Origin: a bacterium
Lineage (GTDB): Bacteria > Actinomycetota > Acidimicrobiia > Spongiisociales > ZC4RG35
Length of the DNA: 64,000 bases
Assembly: GCA_028823995.1 (NCBI GenBank)
Contig: JAPPFD010000021.1
Span: 1 to 64,000, forward strand
Direction of reading: 5' to 3'
Part shown: piece after piece, positions 1-8,649 of the stretch
Position numbering within the stretch: the stretch's first letter is position 1
How the letters are laid out: each line of letters starts with the position of its first letter
The notes under the pieces: generated by a model
Database searches by the model: none
The model's input: the letters and a program-made list of their open reading frames with translations, nothing else
Told to the model about the DNA's origin: nothing
Made by a program: the position numbers and the translations under genes

Positions 1-75
1 CTCGATTGGATCGGCCTGCCCGCACCCTGGAACCCCTACATGACCCGCTACGAGTACCTCCGCTACACCAGCTGA
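1..75 (+). CDS. C-terminal end of an unidentified protein (partial)
   Basis: An open frame enters from the left edge and stops at TGA 73-75, giving 24 residues that end in RYEYLRYTS. The fragment is aromatic-rich and too short to assign to a family. A strong hairpin with a T-rich tail follows 21 bases later, which fits the end of a real transcription unit. The neighbour to the right is on the opposite strand, so this fragment belongs to a gene lying mostly outside the window. Confidence 0.5.
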   Translation, partial: LDWIGLPAPWNPYMTRYEYLRYTS

Positions 76-96
76 GATCACTCACAAGCGCTTACC

Positions 97-133
97 GAAG
101 AGGGACCGGGACCTTCCCGGTCCCTCTTCTCTT
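97..133 (+). terminator. Rho-independent terminator between convergent genes
   Basis: A perfect 15-bp inverted repeat, GAAGAGGGACCGGGA at 97-111 and its complement at 115-129, closes on a 3-base loop and is followed by TCTTT. It sits between the gene ending at 75 and the minus-strand SDR ending at 140. The T-rich side serves the plus-strand gene; the stem may also stop transcription from the other side. Confidence 0.85.
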
Positions 134-139
134 TAACGG

Positions 140-997
140 CTAGTCCAGCCCCGGAACCGGGGGGTTGCGAAGATCCACGAGGTCTCCGACGTAGCGGCCG
201 ACCTGCTCCGGAGATCCGGGGGATGTGAAGACGTAGAAGCGGTCGTCCACCACGGCTTCCAGCACCATCTCCGCCACTTCCGGCGAGGTACTCCCAAGCT
301 CCAATCCGGTGCGCAGCTGAGCCTGGAGCCGCTGGGCTTCCTCCGAAGCGGGCTGGCTGGGCTCGGACCCTGAGCGAGGCCGAAGTCGCTCGGTGTCCCA
401 GATGCGGGTGTTCACCGCCGCAGGGCAGAGAAGCGAGACTCCGATCGGCGCGCCGGCGGTGCGCAGTTCCGCGTAGAGGGTGTGGCTGATGGCCACCACC
501 GCGTGCTTGGAGGCTGCATAGGCGCCCAGCCGCCAGCGGGTCATCTCCCGCCCGGCGATCAGCCCGGCCATCGAGGCGGTGTTCACCACGTGGCCCTCCC
601 TGCCGCTTTCCAGCATCCGCGGTATGAAGGACCGGACACCGTTGATCACCCCCCACAGGTTGACCCCCAGCACCCATTCCCATTCGGGGACGTCCACTTC
701 CCAGATGGTTCCCATGGGCCCCACCCCGGCGTTGTTGCAGAGTACCCCCACTTCACCGAATTCTTCGAATACCAGTACCGCCAGTTCTTCCACCGAGGAA
801 GGATCCGAAACATCGGTTGGGACCACCCTGACCGGAGAGGACCATCCCGGATCGGCGGCCAACTCGTCCAGGGCGGCGGCGTCGACATCCGCAGCCACCA
901 CCGCCATCCCTTCGGCGGAGAAGCGGAGAGCCATCGCACGCCCGATCCCCGAAGCCGCTCCCGTGATAACAGCAGTCCTACCGGCCAAACTCAACAT
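140..997 (-). CDS. Short-chain dehydrogenase/reductase (SDR)
   Basis: A classical SDR oxidoreductase of about 285 residues that should reduce or oxidise a carbonyl/alcohol substrate with NAD(P). The cofactor motif TGAASGIG is at residues 12-19, NNAG near 87, the catalytic serine region NTASMAG near 140 and the YxxxK pair (YAASK) near 159. I start at the ATG at 997 because the family begins just before the first beta strand; an in-frame ATG at 1057 would add 20 unrelated residues. No partner genes identify the substrate. It is divergent from the binding lipoprotein at 1140 and convergent with the gene ending at 75. Confidence 0.88.
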   Translation of the reverse strand: MLSLAGRTAVITGAASGIGRAMALRFSAEGMAVVAADVDAAALDELAADPGWSSPVRVVPTDVSDPSSVEELAVLVFEEFGEVGVLCNNAGVGPMGTIWEVDVPEWEWVLGVNLWGVINGVRSFIPRMLESGREGHVVNTASMAGLIAGREMTRWRLGAYAASKHAVVAISHTLYAELRTAGAPIGVSLLCPAAVNTRIWDTERLRPRSGSEPSQPASEEAQRLQAQLRTGLELGSTSPEVAEMVLEAVVDDRFYVFTSPGSPEQVGRYVGDLVDLRNPPVPGLD

Positions 998-1139
998 GTC
1001 TTCGTGAAAACTAGCCTCAACCGCCAAGAATTCCTTGTATGAATGGCAGGCTGACAATTAGACGACTAGCTTGAAACCGAGTACCTTTATTTCTTTCGAG
1101 AAGAAACCCGAAAGACCCACGAAAAGGAGCAATGATCCG

Positions 1140-3110
1140 ATGAATATCCCAAGAAGCCGTTTGTGGGCCGTGGCGCTCCTGCTGGCTATGGTGGCCGCCG
1201 CCTGCGGAGGCGATGACACCACGGCGGACGACACCGCCGCGGACGATGCAGCCAGAGCAGCGGCTGAGGCGGCCGCCTCAGAGGCAGCGGCTGAGGCAGC
1301 CCAGGCGGAGGCCGAAGCAGATGCTGCAGCTGCGGCCGCGGCGGCCGCAGAGGCGGAAGCCGCAGACGCCCAGGCCGCTTTGACCGAAGCCCAGGAGGAG
1401 TTGCAGGCCACGATGCAGGCCGCCTCCGAGGGAGACGAGGCTGCACAGGCCGCAATGGCCGAAGTGGAGGCCGCACTGGCTGACGCAGAAGCCGCGGCAG
1501 CCGAAGCAGAAGCAGCCCTGGCAGAAGCCCAAGCCGAGGTGGTGGAAGCAGCGCCCGAAATGGTCCAGGACCGGGTGGTCGTCCTGCTGCCCGCATTGCG
1601 CGGCGAGGACTGGCTGTGCCCCAACTGCAGCCTGGGCGCCCTGCTGAACCTCCAGCCAATGTACGAGCCGCTGATCTACCACGACTTCGTGACCGGCGAG
1701 ATCGTGGAGGGAGAGGGCCGGTTGGCCAAGTCCTGGTCGGTGAACGACAACTTCACCGAGTTCACCTTCGAGATCCACGAGGGCGTTCAGTTCCACCAGG
1801 GGTGGGGAGAGTTGACCACCGACGACGTCGTGTTCAGCCATGAACTCGCCATCCGAGAAGGCACCAACAGCCCGGCCGCGGCCGTCCTTGCCAGGGTGGC
1901 GGTGGAGGTCATCAACGACTACAACTTCAAGCTGGTCTCAGTGGATGGCCTACCTGCGCCTGAGGTCCTGCCCGCCTTGAGTGAGATGGCCCTCAGTTTC
2001 CCGATTACCTCTCGCAAGTACATCGAGGAAGTAGGAGAGGATGCAGCCGCGCTGCACCCGATCGGCGCCGGTCCCTACCAGTTCAAGAGCCACACTCCGG
2101 GGGTGGAACTGGTGTTTGAGGCTTTCGCAGAGCACTACGCCCGGCCGCCCTCCATCGGTGAGGTGGTGAGGAAGGCCGTTCCCGAGTTCGGTACCCGGCT
2201 GGCCATGCTGGCGGTGGGCGACGCCGACCTGATGACCCTCAGCGCCGAGCAGATTCCCACGGCCGAAGCGGCCAAGCTGGGGATCCAATCCCTCCCCAAC
2301 CAGAGCATGCCGACCATCTACCTGACGGGTAACTACGTGAACCCGACAGGAGCGGCGGCGGAGAATCCGCCTCCTTGGAGCGACCACACCAACCCGGGTA
2401 ACGCCACGCTGATCCGCGAGGCACTTTCGCTGGCTATCGACCGCCAGGAGATCGTGGACTTCATCTTGGCCGGCAGGGGAACCACCGAGAACGCCTGCGT
2501 CCACTCCTGGTGGCCGCACTTCCCCGGTTTCGACCCCAACTGCGAGTCCGATCCCTTCGATCCCGACCGGGCCACGGCGCTGCTGGCCGAGGCCGGCTAC
2601 GCCAGCCCCGGCGATCTGGAGATCACCATTGACTTCGCCCAGCACCCGGGACGTCCCTGGTGCGGCAAGGTGGCGGAGGCTGTGGCCCAGCAGTGGACCA
2701 ACCTGGGTATCTCGGTCAACACCCAGTTCACCGAGTACGGGATAGTTGAAGGGCTGACCAGCACCCGGGAAGCCAACTTCGCGTTCTGCTACCCGCCGCC
2801 GGTCTACAACTCGGGAACCCAGTTGTGGAGCTTCTACAGCCGGACCACCGACCGTCTCTCCTACTCCGGAGAGTCGGAGGAGCTTGACCGGTTGATCAAC
2901 GAGGCTCTCTCCGGTGAGGGCGGAACCGACGAGGAGAAGGAGACCACCGCCGGAGCGTTGTTCGACTTCGCGGTCGAGAACCGCCTGGGTCTTCCCATTG
3001 CCTTCGCCGACCTGCTCTATGCCAAGGACGCGTGTCTGCAGTGGGACAGCCTGCCGGGCACGGTGGCGTTCTACCTTCACAACTACGAGTTCATGAACTT
3101 CACCTGCTAA
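1140..3110 (+). CDS. ABC transporter substrate-binding lipoprotein, family 5, with N-terminal coiled coil
   Basis: An extracytoplasmic solute-binding protein of the oligopeptide/nickel type (SBP_bac_5), 656 residues. The start at 1140 is set by AAGGAG at 1124-1129, 10 bases upstream. The signal peptide ends in the lipobox VAAAC with the lipidated cysteine at residue 22. Residues 26-140 are almost purely Ala, Glu, Asp and Gln with heptad-like spacing, predicted as a long helical stalk or coiled coil, and then the binding domain runs to the end. No permease or ATPase gene is adjacent, so it is an orphan binding protein here. Ligand cannot be read from the sequence. A clear terminator follows at 3134. 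Confidence 0.88.
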   Translation: MNIPRSRLWAVALLLAMVAAACGGDDTTADDTAADDAARAAAEAAASEAAAEAAQAEAEADAAAAAAAAAEAEAADAQAALTEAQEELQATMQAASEGDEAAQAAMAEVEAALADAEAAAAEAEAALAEAQAEVVEAAPEMVQDRVVVLLPALRGEDWLCPNCSLGALLNLQPMYEPLIYHDFVTGEIVEGEGRLAKSWSVNDNFTEFTFEIHEGVQFHQGWGELTTDDVVFSHELAIREGTNSPAAAVLARVAVEVINDYNFKLVSVDGLPAPEVLPALSEMALSFPITSRKYIEEVGEDAAALHPIGAGPYQFKSHTPGVELVFEAFAEHYARPPSIGEVVRKAVPEFGTRLAMLAVGDADLMTLSAEQIPTAEAAKLGIQSLPNQSMPTIYLTGNYVNPTGAAAENPPPWSDHTNPGNATLIREALSLAIDRQEIVDFILAGRGTTENACVHSWWPHFPGFDPNCESDPFDPDRATALLAEAGYASPGDLEITIDFAQHPGRPWCGKVAEAVAQQWTNLGISVNTQFTEYGIVEGLTSTREANFAFCYPPPVYNSGTQLWSFYSRTTDRLSYSGESEELDRLINEALSGEGGTDEEKETTAGALFDFAVENRLGLPIAFADLLYAKDACLQWDSLPGTVAFYLHNYEFMNFTC

Positions 3111-3133
3111 CCCCACCAGAAGCAACCGACCAA

Positions 3134-3174
3134 AGTTGGCGAGCGTCCCCCCGGGGCGCTCGCCAACTGCTTTA
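3134..3174 (+). terminator. Rho-independent terminator of the binding-protein gene
   Basis: AGTTGGCGAGCG at 3134-3145 pairs perfectly with CGCTCGCCAACT at 3157-3168; the inner TCCC/GGGG bases extend the stem. It is followed by GCTTTAA. It lies 24 bases after the stop codon at 3110. Confidence 0.85.
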
Positions 3175-3236
3175 AGGGGGGTTAGCCGGCAAACCTCACC
3201 GGTCCCATCCAAGAACCGCGAACCCGATTCCTTAAG

Positions 3237-3492
3237 TCGCGAAAAACGGCCGGTTCTCCTCACCCATCGGGCCCATCCCCCGCCGCCACCACCACAGGTT
3301 CGAACGTGGTCCACCAGCCCCCATTTGGGGACCCGTTCGAGAAGATATGACCTCCTGCACGCCTGGGGCGTTCCTTGGTGCGGTCCGGGCGACGTCGGAA
3401 CGGACCGGGAGGTGTTCGACCCCATCAATGTGCATCGCGCCTGTGACAGCAGTCAACCCCCCGCCGACTTTTTCTTTACCTTCTTTTCGCGA
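3237..3492. repeat. Gene-free stretch bounded by TCGCGAAAA inverted repeats, with a dispersed C-rich module
   Basis: The 412 bases between 3111 and 3522 hold no convincing gene. After the terminator, TCGCGAAAA at 3237-3245 and its complement TTTTCGCGA at 3484-3492 face each other 238 bases apart. Between them at 3269-3295 is a C-rich module (GGGCCC, CCCCCGCC, then ACC repeats). A near copy of that module, again with TCGCGAAAA motifs, lies at 22855-22937. This may be a small non-autonomous repeat family or a regulatory or structural element; nothing shows which. Confidence 0.4.
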
Positions 3493-3522
3493 CCTCTGCT
3501 CCCACCGCTGCCCGCGCGTCCT

Positions 3523-4482
3523 TCAAATAGGGGGTGCGATCAGGCCGTCGGCCAGGAGTTCCCGGAAACGGCTGATGGAAACCTCGACGCCCTCTTCCAT
3601 GGAGAGGTAATCCACCCCGCCCAACAGGCCGTCCAGGCCCGAACCGTCGTAGTGGTCGGGCAGGGGAAGGGGATCCCCGCCGTAGGTGATCTCGCTTCCC
3701 GGCACTTCGTCTGAGATGAGAGAGATCACATCGGCGATCCGGACGACAGGGCCGCCCAGGTTGTAGACGTGAGCGCCTTCCACCTCGGCCCGGGCCGCGG
3801 CGATGAACAACCGGGCGACCTCCCCGGCGTGCTGGAAGGTTGAAGCCCCTCCGAATGGGATGCGATAGGGCGTACCGGCCGCCGCGGCAACCATTGCCTG
3901 GGTGGGCGCCGACGTCAGCCCCTGGTCCCGTCCCACGCCGTAGACGGAGCAGGGACGCAGACACACCGACGACACCCCGTGGTCGGCCGCATAGACCCTG
4001 GCCGATCGCTCGTTGGCCTGCTTGTAGGCCCCGTACAGGGTGGTGGGCGCCAAGGGAGAGTCGTCCGCCACGCCGTCCGGATACAGGTCGGGGGGACCGT
4101 ACACCGCCACCGAACTGGCGTATGCCAACCCTGCCACAGCGGAGCGGCGCGCAGCTTCCAGCACATTGACGGTGCCCACCACGTTCACTTGGGCCCCGCC
4201 GACCGGATCGGCCTGGCAGAAGGGAATCTGCAATGCGGCGAGATGGACTATATGGGTTATCCCTTCGGTGGCCACTATCCCAAGAACCGATTCGGTGTCG
4301 GTGATGTCACCCTGGCGTAGCGTCATGGACCCCTGTTGATCGGTGAGCAGACGCAAACGCCGATGGTCGGTGGAGAGGTCGAAGCCCACCGCCTCGGTTC
4401 CTTCCCGGTTCAGGAGGAACATCGCCCATGCGCCGATACAACCGGCTGAGCCGGTCACCAAGAATCTCTCACGCGCACCCAT
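3523..4482 (-). CDS. NAD-dependent epimerase/dehydratase (extended SDR)
   Basis: A 319-residue extended short-chain dehydrogenase, the family that epimerises, dehydrates or reduces nucleotide sugars. The Rossmann motif TGSAGCIG is at residues 10-17 and the active-site pair YxxxK (YGAYK) is at 150-154. The asparagine- and serine-rich SSVAVYGP segment before it is typical. It stands alone, convergent toward the repeat-bearing gap and 90 bases downstream of the protease gene on the same strand. Without sugar-biosynthesis neighbours the precise substrate is unknown. Confidence 0.88.
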   Translation of the reverse strand: MGARERFLVTGSAGCIGAWAMFLLNREGTEAVGFDLSTDHRRLRLLTDQQGSMTLRQGDITDTESVLGIVATEGITHIVHLAALQIPFCQADPVGGAQVNVVGTVNVLEAARRSAVAGLAYASSVAVYGPPDLYPDGVADDSPLAPTTLYGAYKQANERSARVYAADHGVSSVCLRPCSVYGVGRDQGLTSAPTQAMVAAAAGTPYRIPFGGASTFQHAGEVARLFIAAARAEVEGAHVYNLGGPVVRIADVISLISDEVPGSEITYGGDPLPLPDHYDGSGLDGLLGGVDYLSMEEGVEVSISRFRELLADGLIAPPI

Positions 4483-4572
4483 TTGTGTCCTTTCCCGAGC
4501 CGAAAGCCGAGGTGATGCCCGTCATGATAAAGAGCCTTCCGCATCAACTATCCCACCCCGCACGGGGACCGG

Positions 4573-6495
4573 TTACTGGCCCCTTTGCAAAGCGCGAGCC
4601 AGGATGGAGGCCATCTGGGCGCGGGAGACCTCATCGGAGGGACAGAAGAAGACCAACGTCTCGGCGGCGGCCTCCGACGAAGGAGCCTGGCATTCCAAAG
4701 TGATACCCGAGGCATACAGGGCTTCCACGGCGCCGGCGTAGAAGGCGTCCGGTGAAACATCAGCGAATACACCGGTGGGCTCGGCGGTGGGGATTCCGAA
4801 GGTCCTGACGAAGAGAACCGCCACCTCCCCCCGTGTGACGCTCCGGTCCGGTCCGAAGGAACCATCCCCGTATCCGACCGTGATCCCCCTGCCCGCCAAC
4901 TGCTCCACATAGGGGGCAAACCAGTCCTGTGGCGACACATCTGCGAACACCGGGTCACCGGAGGGCGTCAGCCCATCCCAGGGGGGCTCGGCGCCGAGGG
5001 CTCCCTGGGGCACCGGGGATCCACTACCGAGAGACCTCACCAAGAAGGCGCTCAACTCGGCCCTGGTGACCGGCCGGTCCGGGCAGAACAGACGGACCCC
5101 GCATCCCAGCGTGATACCCCGGGAAGCGATGGTCTCTATGTCCGGTTCATTAATGAGACCATCATCATCGAGGAAACGACCGGATTCCCGGGTGTCGACG
5201 CTTACGACAAAGGAGTCGGCGTCAGCGCTGACAACCTGGATCAGGGTCTCCCCCAACCGGATCCTCTCGTCGATCGAGATCACGTGGTCCACTGCCCCGA
5301 AGACGCTGGGCGCCACGGCCTGGGCGATCCTTGTCCAAACCGCAAAACAAGGCCAGTGGGGGGGCCAGGACCTCGCCCTTGACTCACAGGCCTGCCGGCG
5401 TTGGTCGATCTCGTACACTTCCACTCCCACCTTGTGCACCCCTGCGTCCAGGCCTGCCAGCCGCCTAACCCCCAGCACGTAGAAGTGGCCGCCTCCCACC
5501 GCATTCGTTTCATCCGCCTCGGTGCCGTCGACGATGTGGGCCGGTATCACCACCATCTGCGCCAGGCCCGCGGCCGCTCCTCCCCGATGGAGCAGGTAGG
5601 TCTCCTTGCCGCCTCGGTAGATCTCCACCGAGGAGGGGTCGATCCACCCGGCCGAATACCGGTGGTAGACGGTGGTTCCCTGTGGTGCAGTCAGGGGGAT
5701 GTTGCTCATTATGTCCATCGGGTTGTCGTAAAACCCCAGAGCACCGGGACGGGTGGTCGAAAACTTGCCGCTGTAGGAGTGAGGCCATGCCAGGGCATGA
5801 CCCATCTCGTGCACCACCAAGGACCAGAAGGGACTGTCGAGGGGCGGTTGGGCGATTACCGCCCCCGCGCCAACCACCACCCGCCTGCCATTGGTCGGAT
5901 AGGACGGTTCGCACCCCGGTTGGTACCCCTGGGGACACAGGTTGCCAAAAGTCCCGTGGCCGGTCCGGTAACCCTCGAACTCCACCACAATGAGGGCTCC
6001 TGCCGGTCCGGTCTCCTCGGGGAACCGTTCCCTCTCCCGCTCGGCGGCCTGCAGACGGACCGCTTCCGCGCATCCCGGAGCGAAGTCGCCCTCCTCCAAA
6101 CCGGGCCCGCTCGCCACCTCATCGCTGCTTTCCACACGGCCACCCTGTCTGAAGGCCGGCTGATACCTTCCGTCCGACAGTTCATTGAAATACGGAGCCA
6201 CAGTGGAGTTGAGAAAGTCCACCGCCTCCCCGACGTCGACCTGTGTGTCCCAGCCGGGGACTCTGCAAACCCACACTTCCCAGAGATCCTGAGACAGGGA
6301 ATACACCCTGTGGGAGGTGGTGGCGAAGGGAACCAGCTTCAGAGGATCATCCTCCCAGGGATTGGGAGGCTCCGTCTGGGCCAGGACGGGCACCGGTCCC
6401 ATGTCCCACCCGTCTGAACCGACCACCGGGAATATGCCACCCCATATCAGCGCGCTCAACACCATCAAAGCCGCCGCGATCCGGAATCTATTCAT
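4573..6495 (-). CDS. Secreted metzincin-like zinc protease with three C-terminal SLH domains
   Basis: A 640-residue exported protein. Residues 1-40 form a signal peptide ending near VLAQTE. The zinc site HEMGHALAWPH (residues 229-239) fits the metzincin pattern HExxHxxxxxH, and a Met-turn candidate DIMSN follows at about 261-265. The usual glycine of the metzincin motif is Ala236 here. From about residue 465 to the end are three S-layer homology repeats, two marked by FADVSP, and the second also carries GYGDGSFGPDRSVTR. The protein should be anchored non-covalently to the cell wall. Function inferred: surface protease of unknown target. It shares a divergent upstream region with the DUF255 gene. 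Confidence 0.85.
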   Translation of the reverse strand: MNRFRIAAALMVLSALIWGGIFPVVGSDGWDMGPVPVLAQTEPPNPWEDDPLKLVPFATTSHRVYSLSQDLWEVWVCRVPGWDTQVDVGEAVDFLNSTVAPYFNELSDGRYQPAFRQGGRVESSDEVASGPGLEEGDFAPGCAEAVRLQAAERERERFPEETGPAGALIVVEFEGYRTGHGTFGNLCPQGYQPGCEPSYPTNGRRVVVGAGAVIAQPPLDSPFWSLVVHEMGHALAWPHSYSGKFSTTRPGALGFYDNPMDIMSNIPLTAPQGTTVYHRYSAGWIDPSSVEIYRGGKETYLLHRGGAAAGLAQMVVIPAHIVDGTEADETNAVGGGHFYVLGVRRLAGLDAGVHKVGVEVYEIDQRRQACESRARSWPPHWPCFAVWTRIAQAVAPSVFGAVDHVISIDERIRLGETLIQVVSADADSFVVSVDTRESGRFLDDDGLINEPDIETIASRGITLGCGVRLFCPDRPVTRAELSAFLVRSLGSGSPVPQGALGAEPPWDGLTPSGDPVFADVSPQDWFAPYVEQLAGRGITVGYGDGSFGPDRSVTRGEVAVLFVRTFGIPTAEPTGVFADVSPDAFYAGAVEALYASGITLECQAPSSEAAAETLVFFCPSDEVSRAQMASILARALQRGQ

Positions 6496-6635
6496 CCGGA
6501 AAGTCCTGCACGCTTCGGGAGACGGCTAGCCGGTCGATGGCAACCTCACAAGAACCAGATAATACGGAGTTGAAGGAGATACCGGAGCTATCTCGACACC
6601 GGGAAAGCGGGATGCTCTTATCCTCTAGAAAACAC

Positions 6636-8642
6636 ATGGTCAACCGGCTCTCTTCTTCGACTTCCCCCTACCTCCTCCAACACGCCGACAACCCGGTGCA
6701 CTGGTGGGAATGGGGACCAGAAGCCTTAGCGGAAGCGGAAGCGAGAAACGTGCCCATCTTGCTGTCGGTCGGCTATTCGGCGTGTCACTGGTGCCATGTG
6801 ATGGCCCACGAGTCTTTCGAGGACCCGGCAACGGCCGAGATCATGAACCGGCTGTTCGTGAACATCAAGGTGGACCGCGAAGAGCGACCTGACATCGACA
6901 CCATCTACATGGAGGCCTGCCAGATGCTCACCGGCAGGGGAGGATGGCCGCTGACCGTCTTCATGAACCCCGATGGTGAGCCCTTCTACGCCGGAACCTA
7001 CTATCCACCCCAGCCAAGGGGAGGGATGCCCTCCTTCACTCAGTTGCTGGAGTCGGTATCGGAGGCCTGGCGGGACAAGGGGAACCTGGTGGCGGAACAG
7101 GCTTCCAAGCTCTCGTCGGTGATAGGACGGAGGATCCCCTCCGGGGACACACTCCCCGACTCCGGTCTCCTGGAAAAGGCCTACATGCACATCCGCTCCT
7201 CCTTCGACCCGACGCACGGGGGTTTCGGCAGAGCGCCCAAGTTCCCCCAACAACCTCTCCTCCAATACCTCCTGGCGCTGCTGGACGAACCCTGGGCGCC
7301 GAGCGCGGGTTCCATGCTGGGCCTCACCTTGGAGCGGATGGCCGCCGGCGGGATCTACGATCAGTTGGGCGGAGGTTTCGCCCGCTATTCGGTGGACGAG
7401 CGATGGCTGGTCCCCCACTTCGAGAAGATGCTGTACGACAACGCCACCCTGGCGCGGATCTACCTGTGGGCCGGCGAGAAGCTCCGGGAGGGTGCTTTCG
7501 GGGCGGTGGCCGTCGAAACGCTCGACTACCTGGTGCGGGACATGCGCAACCCCCCCGGAGGGTTCTACTCCGCCGAAGACGCCGACTCGGAGGGAGTGGA
7601 GGGACTCTTCTATGTGTGGTCCTTGCAGGAATTGGTGGAGAGGGCGGGCCCGTCGCGCGGCCGGGAGGTCGCCGAGTGGTTCGGGGCAACCGCAGGGGGA
7701 AATTTCGAGGGCGCCAACATTCTGACCCGAAAGAGCGCCCTGGCGCCTGCTCCCGAAGCCGTTCGGAAGGCCAGACAGCGCCTGCTCGAGGTGCGCTCGC
7801 ACCGGGTTCGGCCGGGCCTCGATGACAAGGTCCTGCCGGCCTGGAACGGCCTGGCCATCCGAGCGTTCTCGGAGGCCGGCGCGGTCCTTGGACGAGACGA
7901 CTACCTCTCCGAAGCCCGTGCCGCGGCCCGCTTCGTTCTAGGAGAGATGCGAGACCCTCATACGGGACGGCTCTCCCGGGTGTGGGCCAAGGGGAAGCGG
8001 GGAGGTCCGGGCTTCCTGGAGGACTACGGGGCGTTGGCCACCGGGCTGTTCGCCCTCTACCAAGCCACCGGGGAAGAAGAGTGGTACGAGGAGGCCGCCG
8101 GGCTCACCCGTGCCATTCCGCTCCTGTTCCAAGATCCGTCCGGGGGCTTTTTCGCCACGGGTGACGACGCCGACCGTCTTATCGCCCGGCCCAAGGACCT
8201 CATGGACAATCCGTCTCCGTCCGGCAACTCCCTGGCTGCCGAGGCCCTGCTGACCCTCGGCCAGTACAGCGGAGAGGCCGAGTGGTGGTCCCTGGCGGAA
8301 GAGGCGGTGCGGGACGGTGCGGTCCTGATGGAGAAGGCGCCCTCGGCGGCGGGGAGCCTCCTGGCGGTGGCCCATGCTCTTGACTCCGGGCCGCGGGAGG
8401 TGGCCCTGGTGGGTCCGGAGTCAGACCGATGGGCCCATGAGGTCCGGACTCTGCTCCGCCCGGGACTGGTGCTTGCCCTCGGTGATGGTCCGGGCCTGCG
8501 CGGATCGGCGTACGGGGGGGCGGTGCCGCTCCTTTCCGACCGGGGCGAGGCGGGGAGAACGCTCGCCTACGTGTGCCACCGCTTCACCTGCGATGCTCCC
8601 CTCGACAACCTCGCCGACCTGAAAGAGGCGCTGCTAGCCTGA
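6636..8642 (+). CDS. DUF255 thioredoxin-domain protein (YyaL/SPATA20 family)
   Basis: A 668-residue protein with an N-terminal thioredoxin-like domain (CHWC at residues 50-53 inside YSACHWCHVM) and a large C-terminal alpha-helical barrel resembling glycosidase/N-acylglucosamine epimerase folds. The family is widespread but its reaction is not established. I chose the ATG at 6636 because relatives begin with M-x-NRL followed by TSPYLLQHADNPV; earlier in-frame starts (6612 or 6243) would add unrelated residues, and 6243 runs into the divergent protease gene. The next gene, ybaK-like, begins 7 bases after the stop, suggesting cotranscription. Confidence 0.9.
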   Translation: MVNRLSSSTSPYLLQHADNPVHWWEWGPEALAEAEARNVPILLSVGYSACHWCHVMAHESFEDPATAEIMNRLFVNIKVDREERPDIDTIYMEACQMLTGRGGWPLTVFMNPDGEPFYAGTYYPPQPRGGMPSFTQLLESVSEAWRDKGNLVAEQASKLSSVIGRRIPSGDTLPDSGLLEKAYMHIRSSFDPTHGGFGRAPKFPQQPLLQYLLALLDEPWAPSAGSMLGLTLERMAAGGIYDQLGGGFARYSVDERWLVPHFEKMLYDNATLARIYLWAGEKLREGAFGAVAVETLDYLVRDMRNPPGGFYSAEDADSEGVEGLFYVWSLQELVERAGPSRGREVAEWFGATAGGNFEGANILTRKSALAPAPEAVRKARQRLLEVRSHRVRPGLDDKVLPAWNGLAIRAFSEAGAVLGRDDYLSEARAAARFVLGEMRDPHTGRLSRVWAKGKRGGPGFLEDYGALATGLFALYQATGEEEWYEEAAGLTRAIPLLFQDPSGGFFATGDDADRLIARPKDLMDNPSPSGNSLAAEALLTLGQYSGEAEWWSLAEEAVRDGAVLMEKAPSAAGSLLAVAHALDSGPREVALVGPESDRWAHEVRTLLRPGLVLALGDGPGLRGSAYGGAVPLLSDRGEAGRTLAYVCHRFTCDAPLDNLADLKEALLA

Positions 8643-8649
8643 GACGGCC

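Noticed and set aside
1058-1624. Long minus-strand Ala/Ser-rich frame antisense to the coiled-coil lipoprotein
   Set aside because: It is a by-product of the GCN-rich repeats of the real gene, with low-complexity translation and no family features.
3290-3325. tRNA-like segment with GGTTCGAAC followed by CCACCA
   Set aside because: Only a CCAC/GTGG stem forms; no acceptor, D or anticodon arm can be drawn from the flanking bases.
1950-3428. 492-residue minus-strand open frame opposite the binding lipoprotein
   Set aside because: High GC keeps the antisense frame open; the translation shows no domain, whereas the plus-strand frame is a complete recognised protein with ribosome binding site and terminator.
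6243-6635. N-terminal extension of the DUF255 protein
   Set aside because: It would overlap the divergent protease start by over 250 bases and adds residues unlike the family; ATG 6636 gives the standard N-terminus.
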